Below the pieces are notes generated by a model. It worked only from the letters and a program-made list of their open reading frames with translations, was not told the origin of the DNA and ran no database searches. Positions 46,667 through 55,280 of a stretch of DNA of 64,000 bases are shown piece after piece; position 1 is the first letter of the stretch, and every line of letters starts with the position of its first letter. Both the position numbers and the translations under genes were made by a program. This DNA is from DATMER01 sp963741305. GTDB taxonomy: Bacteria > Acidobacteriota > Thermoanaerobaculia > Multivoradales > UBA5704. The DNA is taken from assembly GCA_963741305.1 (NCBI GenBank), contig CAVUHL010000003.1, forward strand, positions 4,960,001-5,024,000, in the 5' to 3' direction.

Positions 46667-46797
46667 GAATGGCTCTCCTCTCCCGGAAATCCGGGCCTCT
46701 GAATGGCTACGTCGATATGAGTGTCGTCAGAGACCCGAAACGTGTCGCTCCGGGAAAAGGTTTCAATCCTGGAGGATCGGCGGCATTCCGCAAATGG

Positions 46798-47247
46798 CTA
46801 CTTGTCAGGTTGCCGGCTCGCCTCGTACCGCGCGATGAACGCGTCGGGCGGAGTGCCGGCCACCAGCTCGGCGAGGACGTTCATCGGCAGGTCGTCGAGC
46901 TTCTTGAAGCGCAGGCAGGACTTGCCCAGGTCGAGCTTCTTGCCGGCTTTCTTGAAGCCATCCCGCAGGCGGGCCTCCTGCTCGGGATCCTGGTAGACGC
47001 AGTTCAAATAGAGCGCGTAGTGGTTCTTCTGCGCCGCCAGGGCGAGGTAGGCGAGCGGCTGCCCGTTGTACGTCTCGGGATAGCGCTCGAGCGGGACCTC
47101 GTAGGTGATCATCCCCCAGTTGAAAGTCTCGCGGTACCCCTCGGGCAGATTGTGCAGGACCATTCCGCGCACGGCCTCGACCACGGCGCGGCGGTCCTCC
47201 GGAAGCTCATCCAGGTACTTCTGCAAGGTCGGTGCGCTGCTCTTCAA
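46798..47247 (-). CDS. DUF1801 (YdhG-like) protein
   Basis: A 149-residue soluble protein. It shows the DUF1801 pattern: an N-terminal helix pair YLDELPEDRRAVVEAVRGMVLHNLPEG (split about residues 10-36), MITYEVPL near 47, the KNHYALYLNCVY strand near 74, and a C-terminal KSCLRFKKLDDLPMNVLAELV segment. The family is related to frataxin-like folds and is often annotated as iron chaperone-like. No metal-binding claim is made here. It lies 12 bases beyond the stop of the membrane-protein gene on the same strand. Confidence 0.85.
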   Translation of the reverse strand: MKSSAPTLQKYLDELPEDRRAVVEAVRGMVLHNLPEGYRETFNWGMITYEVPLERYPETYNGQPLAYLALAAQKNHYALYLNCVYQDPEQEARLRDGFKKAGKKLDLGKSCLRFKKLDDLPMNVLAELVAGTPPDAFIARYEASRQPDK

Positions 47248-47259
47248 AGAGGCTTCTCC

Positions 47260-48609
47260 TCAGCGGTTGAATGGACGTTCGTTGATCCAGTGGAAGCCGC
47301 GCGTCATCAGCAGGGACTTCGGGATCTCCCCCTGGCGCAGGCGCGCCCGGACTTGGTGGCCGTCGAACGTCCCCTGCATCACCAGGAGCTTCGGCTCGGG
47401 CCGGTTGTAGGCCAGGGTGGACTTCCAGCTCGGATCGTCGCGCTTGGTAAAGGCGAGCGTCCGCTTCTTCGGGTCGATCTCCACGTTGTAGCGCTCGCGG
47501 CTGTCGCTCATCAGCTGGAAGCTCATCCGGTTGCCGCCGGTGAACATCGCCCTGCGCCAGCGGCTCGTGTCGGTGACCAGCGGCGGCCGGACCGTTCCGT
47601 CCACCACGAGCTCCTCGACGTTCCACAGGCCGTACAGCGGCGATTTCGCGGCCTCGGCGACGGAATAGGTCTGCCGCTGTTTGTAGGAGAACTGCAGCCC
47701 CGTGACCGTGAGATAGGCGATGAAGAGCACCGCGAGGGCCTTCGTGCCGTAATGGAGCCATTTGCGCCGGAAGAGCGGGCGGTAATCGGCGGGGTCCGCC
47801 GGCTCGGCCGGCCGGTTGAGCACCAGCACGTTGGCCAGCCGGCGCAGGTCGTGAGCGGCGAGGAAGACGGCCATGAGCAGCAGGTGCGTCGAGTAGAGCT
47901 TGACCGGCACGTCGTAGCTGAAGTTGAGCATGACCACGTTGGTCATGATGCCGATGCACACGAGAGCGCCGAGCAGCGTGGTGCGCCGGAAGGCCAGGAG
48001 CAGCCCGCCGGTCAGCTCGCCGATGCCGGTGAACATGGTGTAGGCCGCCGAGGCGCCCATGAACGTCCAGAGGAGCCCCATCGGGGACGAATCGCCGTAC
48101 GGCTGCATGAGGCGGTCGAAGGCGGGCGCGGGGAACTGCGTCGGCACGGCCTTGGACGTTCCATACCCGATCATCGCCACCGCGAGCACGAAGCGCACGT
48201 AGACCCGCAGCCACTCGTAGAGCCGCGCGTAGTTGCGCCGCCTGCGGTCGAGCAGGCTCCAGACGAGCGTCGCCGCCGCGGCGATCACCAGGTAGCAGAA
48301 GACCTGGACGTAGTTGTAGGTCGTGTCCCCGCTGCCGTTCGGAAGGACCGTGATCGTCACACCGAAAACCTGCTGCCCAACCCAGGGCACGAGCTTGTTC
48401 CACATCTGGAAGGTCCACATCCCGATCATCCCGACATAGGGGATGTAGTACAGGGGAAACGGGAAGCTGTAGAGCACCAGGTAGGAGAAGACGAAGCGGA
48501 AGAGCAGCCGCTTCACGGGGCTCCAGACCGCAGCCGGCCGCGGCTCTTCCGCGGGCTGGACTTCCGATGGGAGGTCGTCAACTGCGCGAAGGGCCGGGTT
48601 GCTCTGCAT
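47260..48609 (-). CDS. Polytopic membrane protein, DoxX-like
   Basis: A 449-residue protein with about eight predicted membrane helices in the first 310 residues, including YVRFVLAVAMIGYGTSKAVP and GIGELTGGLLLAFRRTTLLG. These resemble DoxX/DoxD-type quinone-linked proteins. A C-terminal soluble domain of ~130 residues is beta-rich (YGLWNVEELVVDGTVRPPL to the end). The combination is seen in uncharacterised membrane proteins. Exact function unknown. It is probably co-transcribed with the DUF1801 gene. Confidence 0.75.
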   Translation of the reverse strand: MQSNPALRAVDDLPSEVQPAEEPRPAAVWSPVKRLLFRFVFSYLVLYSFPFPLYYIPYVGMIGMWTFQMWNKLVPWVGQQVFGVTITVLPNGSGDTTYNYVQVFCYLVIAAAATLVWSLLDRRRRNYARLYEWLRVYVRFVLAVAMIGYGTSKAVPTQFPAPAFDRLMQPYGDSSPMGLLWTFMGASAAYTMFTGIGELTGGLLLAFRRTTLLGALVCIGIMTNVVMLNFSYDVPVKLYSTHLLLMAVFLAAHDLRRLANVLVLNRPAEPADPADYRPLFRRKWLHYGTKALAVLFIAYLTVTGLQFSYKQRQTYSVAEAAKSPLYGLWNVEELVVDGTVRPPLVTDTSRWRRAMFTGGNRMSFQLMSDSRERYNVEIDPKKRTLAFTKRDDPSWKSTLAYNRPEPKLLVMQGTFDGHQVRARLRQGEIPKSLLMTRGFHWINERPFNR

Positions 48610-48792
48610 CGTGCTCGTCTCCGTTCAATGGAATGTGGCTCCATTTTACTACGCAGGCGGGAGGGGACGGGCCTCCGGCAGGACCCGTCCCCTGGATCTT
48701 GAAAAGAAAAAGTCCATCGATTGTCAAAGAGCCCGCGGCAGACGTGGACGCATCCACGGTGCCGGTCGGCCGGGACCCCGCGGGTCCCGGCG

Positions 48793-49101
48793 CCTCGTCT
48801 TCACGTGCCGCTCGAGCTCCAGACGCTTCCACCCAGCCTTGAGCGCCTTTCACTCGACCGTCTTAGCCCTTCCCTCGACCGTCTGAGCCTTTCGCCCGGC
48901 CTACTGAGCGTTTCGCTCGACTCTCCGCCGCTTCCATCCGGGCTCCAGCCGCTGCGTCACGGCCCCGGGCGCTCCCTCCCGACCCTGGCCGGATGCCGCC
49001 GGACCTTCCTCGTCGGTTGCGCAGGCTCGGCCACAACGCTGCGGACCTCGCGCGGAAGCGTCCCGGCCGTGGATGGCAGCGTCTCGGACTCGCGCATTTA
49101 C
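48793..49101. repeat. Degenerate ~21-bp tandem repeat array in the 48.6-49.4 kb intergenic region
   Basis: Successive units of mostly 21 bp are visible, clearest at 48863-48925 (CTTAGCCCTTCCCTCGACCG, CTGAGCCTTTCGCCCGGCC, CTGAGCGTTTCGCTCGAC). They become more divergent outward, with occasional 20-, 22- or 24-bp units. In translation they give seven-residue periodicity (LERLSLD-RLSPSLD) without a start or signal that would support a gene. It resembles the arrays at 15911-16311 and 28158-28514 in period but not in sequence. Confidence 0.7.
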
Positions 49102-49450
49102 CGCACACGTTAGAGCCGCTGGCGCAATCTCATCTTCTTCTGCTGCCGACCCTTGCGGGGAACCGCCCACGGTCGGGAGCTGCGCGGCGAGGATTATCCT
49201 GGCACAGAGTATAGACGCCAGGCAAGTAAAGAATCGGTTGGTATCCAACATGGCCAACATTTGGTATTGACAAGACCATGAACGGCTGACATCCTACCCT
49301 TCGTCGTCCAAGGAAACGCAGGTCATAAAATGAAGAAAGGAGATGCCGATGATGTAGGTTGACGCGCTAGCGAGGCAGCAACCCCTTGCCGGGTGGTCCG
49401 GAAAAGGGGAGAAAACATTAACTGGCAGTAGAAATGAAAGGAGAAGCATC
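49102..49450 (+). promoter_or_regulatory. Leader region of the second LVEFG gene
   Basis: No gene of credible size. A TTGACA box lies at 49267-49272 with only a weak -10 (CATCCT) 17 bases later. A stable two-tier hairpin lies at 49382-49409 (outer CCCCTT/AAGGGG, inner CCGG/CCGG around GTGGT). A good ribosome site AAAGGAG lies at 49437-49443, seven bases before the ATG. The leader of about 150 bases is long for a small gene and could be regulatory; it matches no riboswitch I know. Confidence 0.4.
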
Positions 49451-49828
49451 ATGCCTGAAATCTCGTCGTTTGCCGATTTCCTCGCCGATTGGGACCTTCT
49501 GCTCAAGGGGGTTGCCAACAAGAATGGGCTGCCCGACCTCTCGGGGCTCACCCTGCCCTTGGAGGAGATCCTGGAGGAAGGGAGGGACCAGGAGGCGGAC
49601 AAGGCCGCCGCCCGGTCTCAACTCAGCCAGGGCTCCAAGCGCACCCGCACCCTGGTGACGGATGGACGGGCCGCGGCCTCGCGGCTGCGCTCCGCCCTGA
49701 AGGCCCACTACGGCGGCCACAACGAAGTGCTGGTGGAGTTCGGGATTGCGCCGCTACGCAAGCGCCGCTCTCCCCAGCCGGCCGACCCGCCGCCTCCCAA
49801 CCCGCCTATCGCGCCTCTGCCGGAGTAG
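49451..49828 (+). CDS. Small conserved LVEFG-motif protein, paralogue 2 (unknown function)
   Basis: A 125-residue protein with an acidic N-terminal half (FADFLADWDLLLKGVANKNG), a central helix, then the shared block HYGGHNEVLVEFGIAPLR (about residues 87-104) and a Pro-rich tail (PADPPPPNPPIAPLPE). The block and tail match the 6969-7355 gene; the N-terminal halves do not. This points to one family with a conserved C-terminal signature and variable N-terminus. No signal peptide. It has a strong ribosome site and a folded leader, and is followed by a long hairpin at 49898-49933, so it is probably monocistronic. Function unknown. Confidence 0.8.
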   Translation: MPEISSFADFLADWDLLLKGVANKNGLPDLSGLTLPLEEILEEGRDQEADKAAARSQLSQGSKRTRTLVTDGRAAASRLRSALKAHYGGHNEVLVEFGIAPLRKRRSPQPADPPPPNPPIAPLPE

Positions 49829-49897
49829 CCCGGCTCGGGGAGGGGGCGGCTTCCTAACGGACCCGCCTCCTCCCGACGTTCATTGAAAATTAGGAAA

Positions 49898-49933
49898 GGA
49901 CGGCGGCCTCCGTGTCCAAGGACGCCGCCGTCC
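49898..49933 (+). terminator. Hairpin after the second LVEFG gene
   Basis: A perfect 10-bp GC-rich stem (GGACGGCGGC / GCCGCCGTCC) with a 16-base loop, 70 bases past the stop. No T-run follows, so it may be a processing or Rho-linked site. The rest of 49829-50158 shows no gene. Confidence 0.5.
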
Positions 49934-50158
49934 ACCCATATGAAGGGGGACTTGGTCTCCTGGGAAGCCATGTGTCCTTCTCCCGTCAAGGAAAGGACCG
50001 TCGGCGGTTCCGGGGGGAGACCGGGACCAGGGCGAATGCCCTCCATTTCTTCCCCTCCCACTTCGCGATCCAGAGTGAAGTGCCGAGCCCGGAGCCATCC
50101 TTTTTGCCAGCTGAGCGGCGTTGTCTCGCCAGAGGGAAAGTGGTACTCTCCCACCGGC

Positions 50159-50464
50159 ATGGCCCGTACCTCATTTCTTACGCTCGACCCCAAGGGACGC
50201 ACGACGCTCCCAGAGGAAGTCCGGACAGCGCTCGGGGTGGAGCCTGGCGACTTCATCCTGCTGGAGCGTACCGAGCGGGGGACCTTCGAGCTGGTTCCTG
50301 CGACCCTGGTACCCAACGACCAGCTCTGGTTTCATCACCCGGACATCCAGGCGCGAGTGGCTCAGGCGGAACGGGACTTTGCCGAGGGCCGTTCGACTCG
50401 GACCCGTACTCCAGACGAAGCCCAGGCGCTCCTCGACAGTTTGAAGCAGAACGCCGGCCGATAG
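50159..50464 (+). CDS. AbrB/MazE-type antitoxin
   Basis: A 101-residue protein with an N-terminal SpoVT/AbrB swapped-hairpin domain: FLTLDPKGRTTLPEEVRTALGVEPGD (split around residues 5-30) then FILLERTERGTFELVPA. The C-terminal half is helical and acidic, suitable for wrapping a toxin. The ATG at 50159 gives the standard N-terminus; the longer frame upstream lacks support. The partner toxin begins one base after its stop, a usual toxin-antitoxin arrangement. Confidence 0.85.
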   Translation: MARTSFLTLDPKGRTTLPEEVRTALGVEPGDFILLERTERGTFELVPATLVPNDQLWFHHPDIQARVAQAERDFAEGRSTRTRTPDEAQALLDSLKQNAGR

Positions 50465-50465
50465 C

Positions 50466-50768
50466 ATGGCTCGCAAGCAGACGTTCCTCACGGCCGAGTG
50501 GTCGGAACAGTGGAAGGAACGTTATGCGGAGCTCAGTACCGAACGGCAGGCTGCCTGCGACAAGGCGGCCATCGCCCTGATCAAGAGAGACTCCTCCCCA
50601 GGGCTTCACATCAAGCCCATCCAGCCTGACAAGCACTACTCCGAAGCCCGGATCAACAGCGGCGACCGGATCGTCTTTCGCATCGAACAGGACACGATCT
50701 TCTTCGTCGATGTCGTCAAGCACGACGACATATCCCGTTACGGGAAGAGGCCTCGCAAGCGGAGTTGA
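50466..50768 (+). CDS. RelE-like toxin
   Basis: A 100-residue protein of the RelE/ParE fold: helical N-terminus (EWSEQWKERYAELSTERQAACDKAAIALI), then beta strands SEARINSGDRIVFRIEQDTIFFVDVVKHDDISRYG (about residues 58-92, split). The Arg and terminal Lys/Arg cluster are typical. Coupling to an AbrB-type antitoxin, not a RHH or Phd one, is a less common but known mix. Expected to cut ribosome-bound mRNA or be a relative without that activity. Confidence 0.8.
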   Translation: MARKQTFLTAEWSEQWKERYAELSTERQAACDKAAIALIKRDSSPGLHIKPIQPDKHYSEARINSGDRIVFRIEQDTIFFVDVVKHDDISRYGKRPRKRS

Positions 50769-51102
50769 GGCATGGCTTGTTGGCGAAATCCGATCGCAGG
50801 AACGAGAAGTATGCTGCGCAGCCCAGAGCCTGACTTCGCGGCTTGCTTGATCGACTCGCCTCCGCCACAGGTCTACACTTTGTTCTACTTCGCGCCGTTA
50901 CCAGAGACGCTGCCTGCGCCGCGCATAAATGCTTTTGCGTCGCGATTCAGGCCTACAGATCACGCTTGGAGGCGAGGGGTCCATCAAAGATAAGGTGAAC
51001 GAAGGGAGCTCACGGCGACTCCACGCGTATCTCGCGGCCTGTCTCGACTAGACAGTTCACCCGAGCACCTCTCCGGCGATGCTGAAAAGAACGAAAGGAA
51101 TT
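50769..51102. other. Intergenic, nothing convincing
   Basis: About 330 bases between the RelE-like toxin and the DUF262 gene. A 73-codon open frame (50772-50993) has no ribosome site or recognisable product and is not called. AAAGGA at 51093-51098 serves as the ribosome site for the next gene. Confidence 0.6.
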
Positions 51103-52692
51103 ATGCCCGTACGCAATGTTGAACACGAACTTGACTTCACGCGAACCTCGGTTCGACGCCTGATCTCTGATCTACGAGAAGGTCGTCTCTGCATTCCCGA
51201 GTTTCAGCGAGGCTATATTTGGAAGCCGAACAAGGCAGCTGATCTGCTCGATTCACTCTATCGCGGCCTGCCCGTTGGGTCACTCCTGGTATGGGAGACC
51301 TCAGAGAGTATTCATGAGCGCGCATCAGGCAAGATCGTTACACAGCGGCATGGCGGTACTGCACGCTGGCTCGTTGACGGTCAACAACGGGCAACCACAA
51401 TGGAGCGCGTCCATGCGCTCGACGATGAAGTGGCTGCAGAGGATCGGCTGGACATATACTTCAATGTCATCGAGCCGAGCTTCCAGAGAGGGAATGCTGC
51501 GATCCGCAAGGACCCGCGGTGGGTGACTCTCGACAAATTGTGGTCAAAGGATTTTCGGCACGAACGCAATGACCTTCAAGAAGCATTCCCTGAAAATCGG
51601 CACGCGATCGAGGAACATATTGATCGATGCCGAGCGATCCTAGACTACGATATTCCGATGACCGTGATGCGAGGCCATCGCTACCACGACGCCCTTGACG
51701 CCTTCGTGCGTTTGAATCTAAAGGGCGTACGTCTTGGAGGCGATGACATCGAGAGTGCACGGATCGCGGGGAAGCACTCTGGTTTCGTTGTGGAACATGT
51801 GATCCCGTTCATGAATTCACTCAGAGAGAAGGGGTTCGACCGTATTCACCTATCACACCTACTTATGGCTAGTGCCGCAATTGCAGATCCGGCTAGGCCG
51901 CACGGAAGACTAGGTGATTTTGAACCGAACCAGCTTCGAGCTGCTTGGCAAAAGATGATAAAAGGCGTGGACACAGTGCTGCACATGGTTGCGTCCGACC
52001 TCGGCCTCCGCGCGATGTCGCTGCTTTGGTCCGGTACGCTGCTCGTACCGCCCATTGTGCTCTGCGCGACTCATCCGGCTCGGCTGCGTGACGCTGAGCA
52101 GGTACTTGGGTGGATGGCGCTGGCGGCACTGCACCGTCGATATGGTGCGGCTACACAGACAACCCTCGAGCGAGATCTCAAAGCAATGGCTACGGCTGAG
52201 TCTCCAGTAGGCGCACTCGTGCGGAACCTGCGCAGGCAGCAGAGCCTCCGTGCTACAGACCATGACTTTGACCGCCTAATTCAAGATCGGGGAGCGGTGT
52301 TCGCAACCTACGTAGCATGCAGGCAGCGCGGGGCCAAATGCCTAATCACACGGCAACGCATCGAAGATCGCGCGGCTGGTGACACGTTCGTCGACAAACA
52401 TCACATTGTGCCCCGTGGAACATTTGAGGCGCTGGACATGAAGCGCTCCTCCGATGTGGTCGCCAACACCGCGTTTATCCTGCGTGATGCCAATCAGTCA
52501 GTCGGCAAAAATCCACCCAATATAACGTTGCGCGACTTGGACGCCAAGACGCTTCAGAGCCAATGCATTCCAGAGGATAAACAGCTTTGGGACAAGGACC
52601 GGCACACGGAATTATGGGCGGCCAGGCGTCATCTGCTTTCGGAAGCATTCAACGAGTTTACTGCTCGTGCCGTTGATGCAGCAAAAGAGTGA
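51103..52692 (+). CDS. DUF262-HNH protein, GmrSD-like type IV restriction enzyme candidate
   Basis: A single-chain protein of 529 residues. The N-terminal DUF262 domain has IPEFQRGYIW at about 31-40 and the diagnostic LVDGQQRATT (DGQQR at 92-96), which in GmrS-type proteins hydrolyses NTPs. The C-terminal part has an HNH-type motif KHHIVPRGTF (about 432-441) that would cut DNA. GmrSD-like enzymes restrict modified phage DNA. The ATG at 51103 is preferred for its AAAGGA site over an ATG at 51079. The gene looks distinctly AT-richer than neighbours, a sign of transfer. It adjoins a toxin-antitoxin pair. Confidence 0.8.
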   Translation: MPVRNVEHELDFTRTSVRRLISDLREGRLCIPEFQRGYIWKPNKAADLLDSLYRGLPVGSLLVWETSESIHERASGKIVTQRHGGTARWLVDGQQRATTMERVHALDDEVAAEDRLDIYFNVIEPSFQRGNAAIRKDPRWVTLDKLWSKDFRHERNDLQEAFPENRHAIEEHIDRCRAILDYDIPMTVMRGHRYHDALDAFVRLNLKGVRLGGDDIESARIAGKHSGFVVEHVIPFMNSLREKGFDRIHLSHLLMASAAIADPARPHGRLGDFEPNQLRAAWQKMIKGVDTVLHMVASDLGLRAMSLLWSGTLLVPPIVLCATHPARLRDAEQVLGWMALAALHRRYGAATQTTLERDLKAMATAESPVGALVRNLRRQQSLRATDHDFDRLIQDRGAVFATYVACRQRGAKCLITRQRIEDRAAGDTFVDKHHIVPRGTFEALDMKRSSDVVANTAFILRDANQSVGKNPPNITLRDLDAKTLQSQCIPEDKQLWDKDRHTELWAARRHLLSEAFNEFTARAVDAAKE

Positions 52693-52792
52693 TGAATACT
52701 TGGCCTCCAACAGAGCTACGAAGAGCTCAGATTCGCGCTTCTTGTGCACCGTCGAAGTTCCGGCAGGGGTGGCCTGGATCGAGGAGCCAGCG

Positions 52793-53173
52793 GTGAGCAG
52801 AACAATCGAGCAAGAGCTGATCGATGTTTCAAACGCCTGGGACCGGGCCATGGTCACAAACGACCCGGATGCGATCGGGCTGTACATGGCCGACGACTGG
52901 ACAATCATCGGACCCGATGGGAGCGTCAGTGACAAGGAGACCTTTCTGGAACCGGTGCGGTCGGGGAAGCTGACTCACGACGTGATGGAATCCCACGATC
53001 TAAAAGTCCGTATCTATGGCGACACCGCCGTCGTGACCGGACGGGGGATATCCGGCGGGCAGTATCAAGGGCAGTCCTTCTATCTGGTGGAACGGACATC
53101 CTGCGTCTTTGTCAGACAGCAAGGCCGCTGGCGATGCGTGTTGACGCACTTGTCGCTGATCGCCGAGAAGTAG
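52793..53173 (+). CDS. NTF2-like (SnoaL/DUF4440) protein
   Basis: A 126-residue protein of the NTF2-like alpha-beta cone fold: IEQELIDVSNAWDRAMVTND, then LYMADDWTIIGPDGSVSDKETFL, and a C-terminal sheet ERTSCVFVRQQGRWRCVLTHLSLI (split). DUF4440 proteins bind small hydrophobic ligands or act as weak enzymes; no active site is assigned. The GTG at 52793 with GAGGAG six bases upstream is preferred over an ATG that would begin inside the DUF262 gene. It is convergent and abutting with the serine hydrolase gene. Confidence 0.8.
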   Translation: MSRTIEQELIDVSNAWDRAMVTNDPDAIGLYMADDWTIIGPDGSVSDKETFLEPVRSGKLTHDVMESHDLKVRIYGDTAVVTGRGISGGQYQGQSFYLVERTSCVFVRQQGRWRCVLTHLSLIAEK

Positions 53174-54313
53174 TCAGTTATATTCCCATCTCCATGGCAT
53201 GCCGGTTTCTCCGAGGATCATCCGCGCGATCTCAGGGTAGATGCGCTCGGCCCGGACGTCGTTCGCCAGCATGACGGCGCAGCGCTTCCCGCGTTCGAGA
53301 CAGATGACCATGTTGCCTGTCCAATCGTTGTGACCACCCTTGAACCAGGCGGGCCCGCTGGTGTCCTGGAATGTCACCAGGCCCAATCCGGCCGCGAGAC
53401 CGATGTCGGCATTGCGGGGCTCGACTCCGGTTGCCAGCGTCGGGAACTGGTGAGCCGACGTGATGGGCGCCTGCGGACGAACCAGCTCGGCGCGCGAAGC
53501 CGGGGTCAGGCCGTCGCCGCGGACGATGCCGGCCCAAAGGCGCGCCTGGTCCGCAATGGTCGTGTCCATGGAGCCCGCGGCGCTGACGCTGCTGCGCTCG
53601 TCATGCTGCTCCATGGAGCCATCGAGCCCATAGCCATCCGCAAGGTTTGCCGCGAAATCCGGCCTCCACTGCATGCTCGTGTTCTTCATACCGAAGCGGT
53701 CAAAGACGCGCGTCTTCATTTCCTTCCCCACGTCCAGCCCCAGCCCCTCTTCGAGCACGAGCTGCAGCACGTAGAAGCCCTCGCCCGAATAACCGTAGCG
53801 GCTGCCCGGATCGTGATGAAAGCGCAGGCGCTCGTCCTCTTCGAGCCAGCGAAAGTTGGCGAAGCCGGAGGTGTGGTTCAGAAGGATCCGCGGTGTCAGA
53901 GCCCGCCAGCGCTCATCTCCCGCCAGGTCCGTGTAGTCCTCGTACTCGGGCAGGGGACGCGGCAGCAGGTCGGCGATGGAGGCATCCAGGTCCAGCCGTC
54001 CTTCATCGACCAGTTGCAGCATCATGTAGGCGAACGCCGTCTTCGTCAGCGAAGCGCCGTACATGATGGAATCCGTAGTGAGGGGGAGAGCGTGCTCCAC
54101 GTTGCGATGGCCGTAGGCCGCGACATGGACGACCTTGCCGCCGTCGATCACCGCCAGAGCCATCCCCTGCACCCCTTCACTCTGCATCAAGCGCTTGGCC
54201 TCGGCATCGATCGTCCGGCCATCCGGAACCTTGGAGACATCTGGCAGAGTCGCGCAACCGGCGAAAGCCAGGAAAAGCGCGAACGTGCAAATTGATTTCA
54301 TGTTGATGTTCAT
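53174..54313 (-). CDS. Serine hydrolase lipoprotein, beta-lactamase class C fold
   Basis: A 379-residue envelope enzyme. Signal peptide with lipobox FAGC (Cys20). Catalytic SxxK reads SLTK at 88-91 and the YxN position reads YSG at 175-177. The third element appears as KGGHND near the C-terminus. Such proteins are esterases, D-amino peptidases or penicillin-binding relatives, and only rarely true beta-lactamases. A second ATG at 54301 is possible. The gene is divergent from phzF-like with a 64-base gap. Confidence 0.88.
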   Translation of the reverse strand: MNINMKSICTFALFLAFAGCATLPDVSKVPDGRTIDAEAKRLMQSEGVQGMALAVIDGGKVVHVAAYGHRNVEHALPLTTDSIMYGASLTKTAFAYMMLQLVDEGRLDLDASIADLLPRPLPEYEDYTDLAGDERWRALTPRILLNHTSGFANFRWLEEDERLRFHHDPGSRYGYSGEGFYVLQLVLEEGLGLDVGKEMKTRVFDRFGMKNTSMQWRPDFAANLADGYGLDGSMEQHDERSSVSAAGSMDTTIADQARLWAGIVRGDGLTPASRAELVRPQAPITSAHQFPTLATGVEPRNADIGLAAGLGLVTFQDTSGPAWFKGGHNDWTGNMVICLERGKRCAVMLANDVRAERIYPEIARMILGETGMPWRWEYN

Positions 54314-54377
54314 CTCTCGGCGAGGCTAGCATACGCACCATACCGAAGGCCTCTTCCGATAAGAACCGAGGGGACTG

Positions 54378-55274
54378 ATGCGCTACCGTTACTTCATCTG
54401 CGACGTCTTCACCGGCACGCGCTTCGGCGGCAATCAGCTGGCGGTCCTGCCCGAGGCCGGCGGCCTCTCGGACAGGCAGATGCAGCAGATCGCCCGGGAG
54501 TTCAACTTTTCGGAGAGCACTTTCGTGTTCCCGCCGGAGGCGGGGCATACCCGCAAGGTGCGTATCTTCACGCCTGCCATCGAGGTCCCCTTTGCCGGAC
54601 ATCCCAATGTCGGAACCGCTTTCGCCCTTGCCACCGCGGGCGAATTTGGTCCGATCGATGGATCGATCACGGTGACTTTCGAGGAAAAGGCGGGGCTCGT
54701 CCCGGTCACGATTCAGCAGCGCGAGGGCCGCATCTGGTGCGAGCTTTCGGCGCCGCAGCGCCTTTCGCTGGGCAAGACGATCTCCGCCGAAATGGTGGCG
54801 GCGGCGATCTCGCTCAACCCGGCCTACGTCGTCACCCGGACTCATCAGCCCCAGGTGGCCTCGGTCGGCCTGCCTTTCCTCATCGCCGAGCTCGAGGACC
54901 GGACCGCTCTGGAGCGGGCCCGGATCAACATGATCGGGATCGACGCCATCGCCGCAGAAGGGGTGATACCCGACATCCACCTCTATACCCACAGTGCCGA
55001 CGAGTTCGACATCCGGGCACGGATGTTCGCTCCTCTGGATGGGGTTCCGGAGGACCCCGCCACCGGCAGCGCGAATTGCGCGCTGGCCGGATTGCTCAGC
55101 CACCACGAGAAGGCGGCCGACGGCAGCTTCCAGTGGCGCATCGCCCAGGGTGTCGAGATGGGACGCCCCAGCGTCCTCGAGGCCCGCTCGGAGAAGAGGG
55201 ACGGGGCTGTCGTGGCCACATGGATCGGCGGAGCGAGCGTCCTCGTGAGCGAAGGACTTATCGAGGTCGATTGA
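54378..55274 (+). CDS. PhzF family isomerase/epimerase
   Basis: A 298-residue protein with the diaminopimelate-epimerase-like fold: N-terminal YFICDVFTGTRFGGNQLAVLP, catalytic Glu46 in FNFSEST, PFAGHPNVGTA near residue 73 and C-terminal EDPATGSANCALAGLL. Family members include phenazine biosynthesis PhzF, but no other phenazine genes are present. A generic isomerase role is all that can be said. Its stop lies six bases from the convergent XRE gene. Confidence 0.92.
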   Translation: MRYRYFICDVFTGTRFGGNQLAVLPEAGGLSDRQMQQIAREFNFSESTFVFPPEAGHTRKVRIFTPAIEVPFAGHPNVGTAFALATAGEFGPIDGSITVTFEEKAGLVPVTIQQREGRIWCELSAPQRLSLGKTISAEMVAAAISLNPAYVVTRTHQPQVASVGLPFLIAELEDRTALERARINMIGIDAIAAEGVIPDIHLYTHSADEFDIRARMFAPLDGVPEDPATGSANCALAGLLSHHEKAADGSFQWRIAQGVEMGRPSVLEARSEKRDGAVVATWIGGASVLVSEGLIEVD

Positions 55275-55280
55275 GGTCGA

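Noticed and set aside
49330..49410. Known riboswitch (SAM, cyclic-di-GMP, TPP) in the leader
   Set aside because: A hairpin and purine-rich stretches are present, but none of the conserved cores of those classes could be matched.
50772..50993. 73-codon gene after the RelE-like toxin
   Set aside because: No ribosome site, odd composition and no recognisable product.
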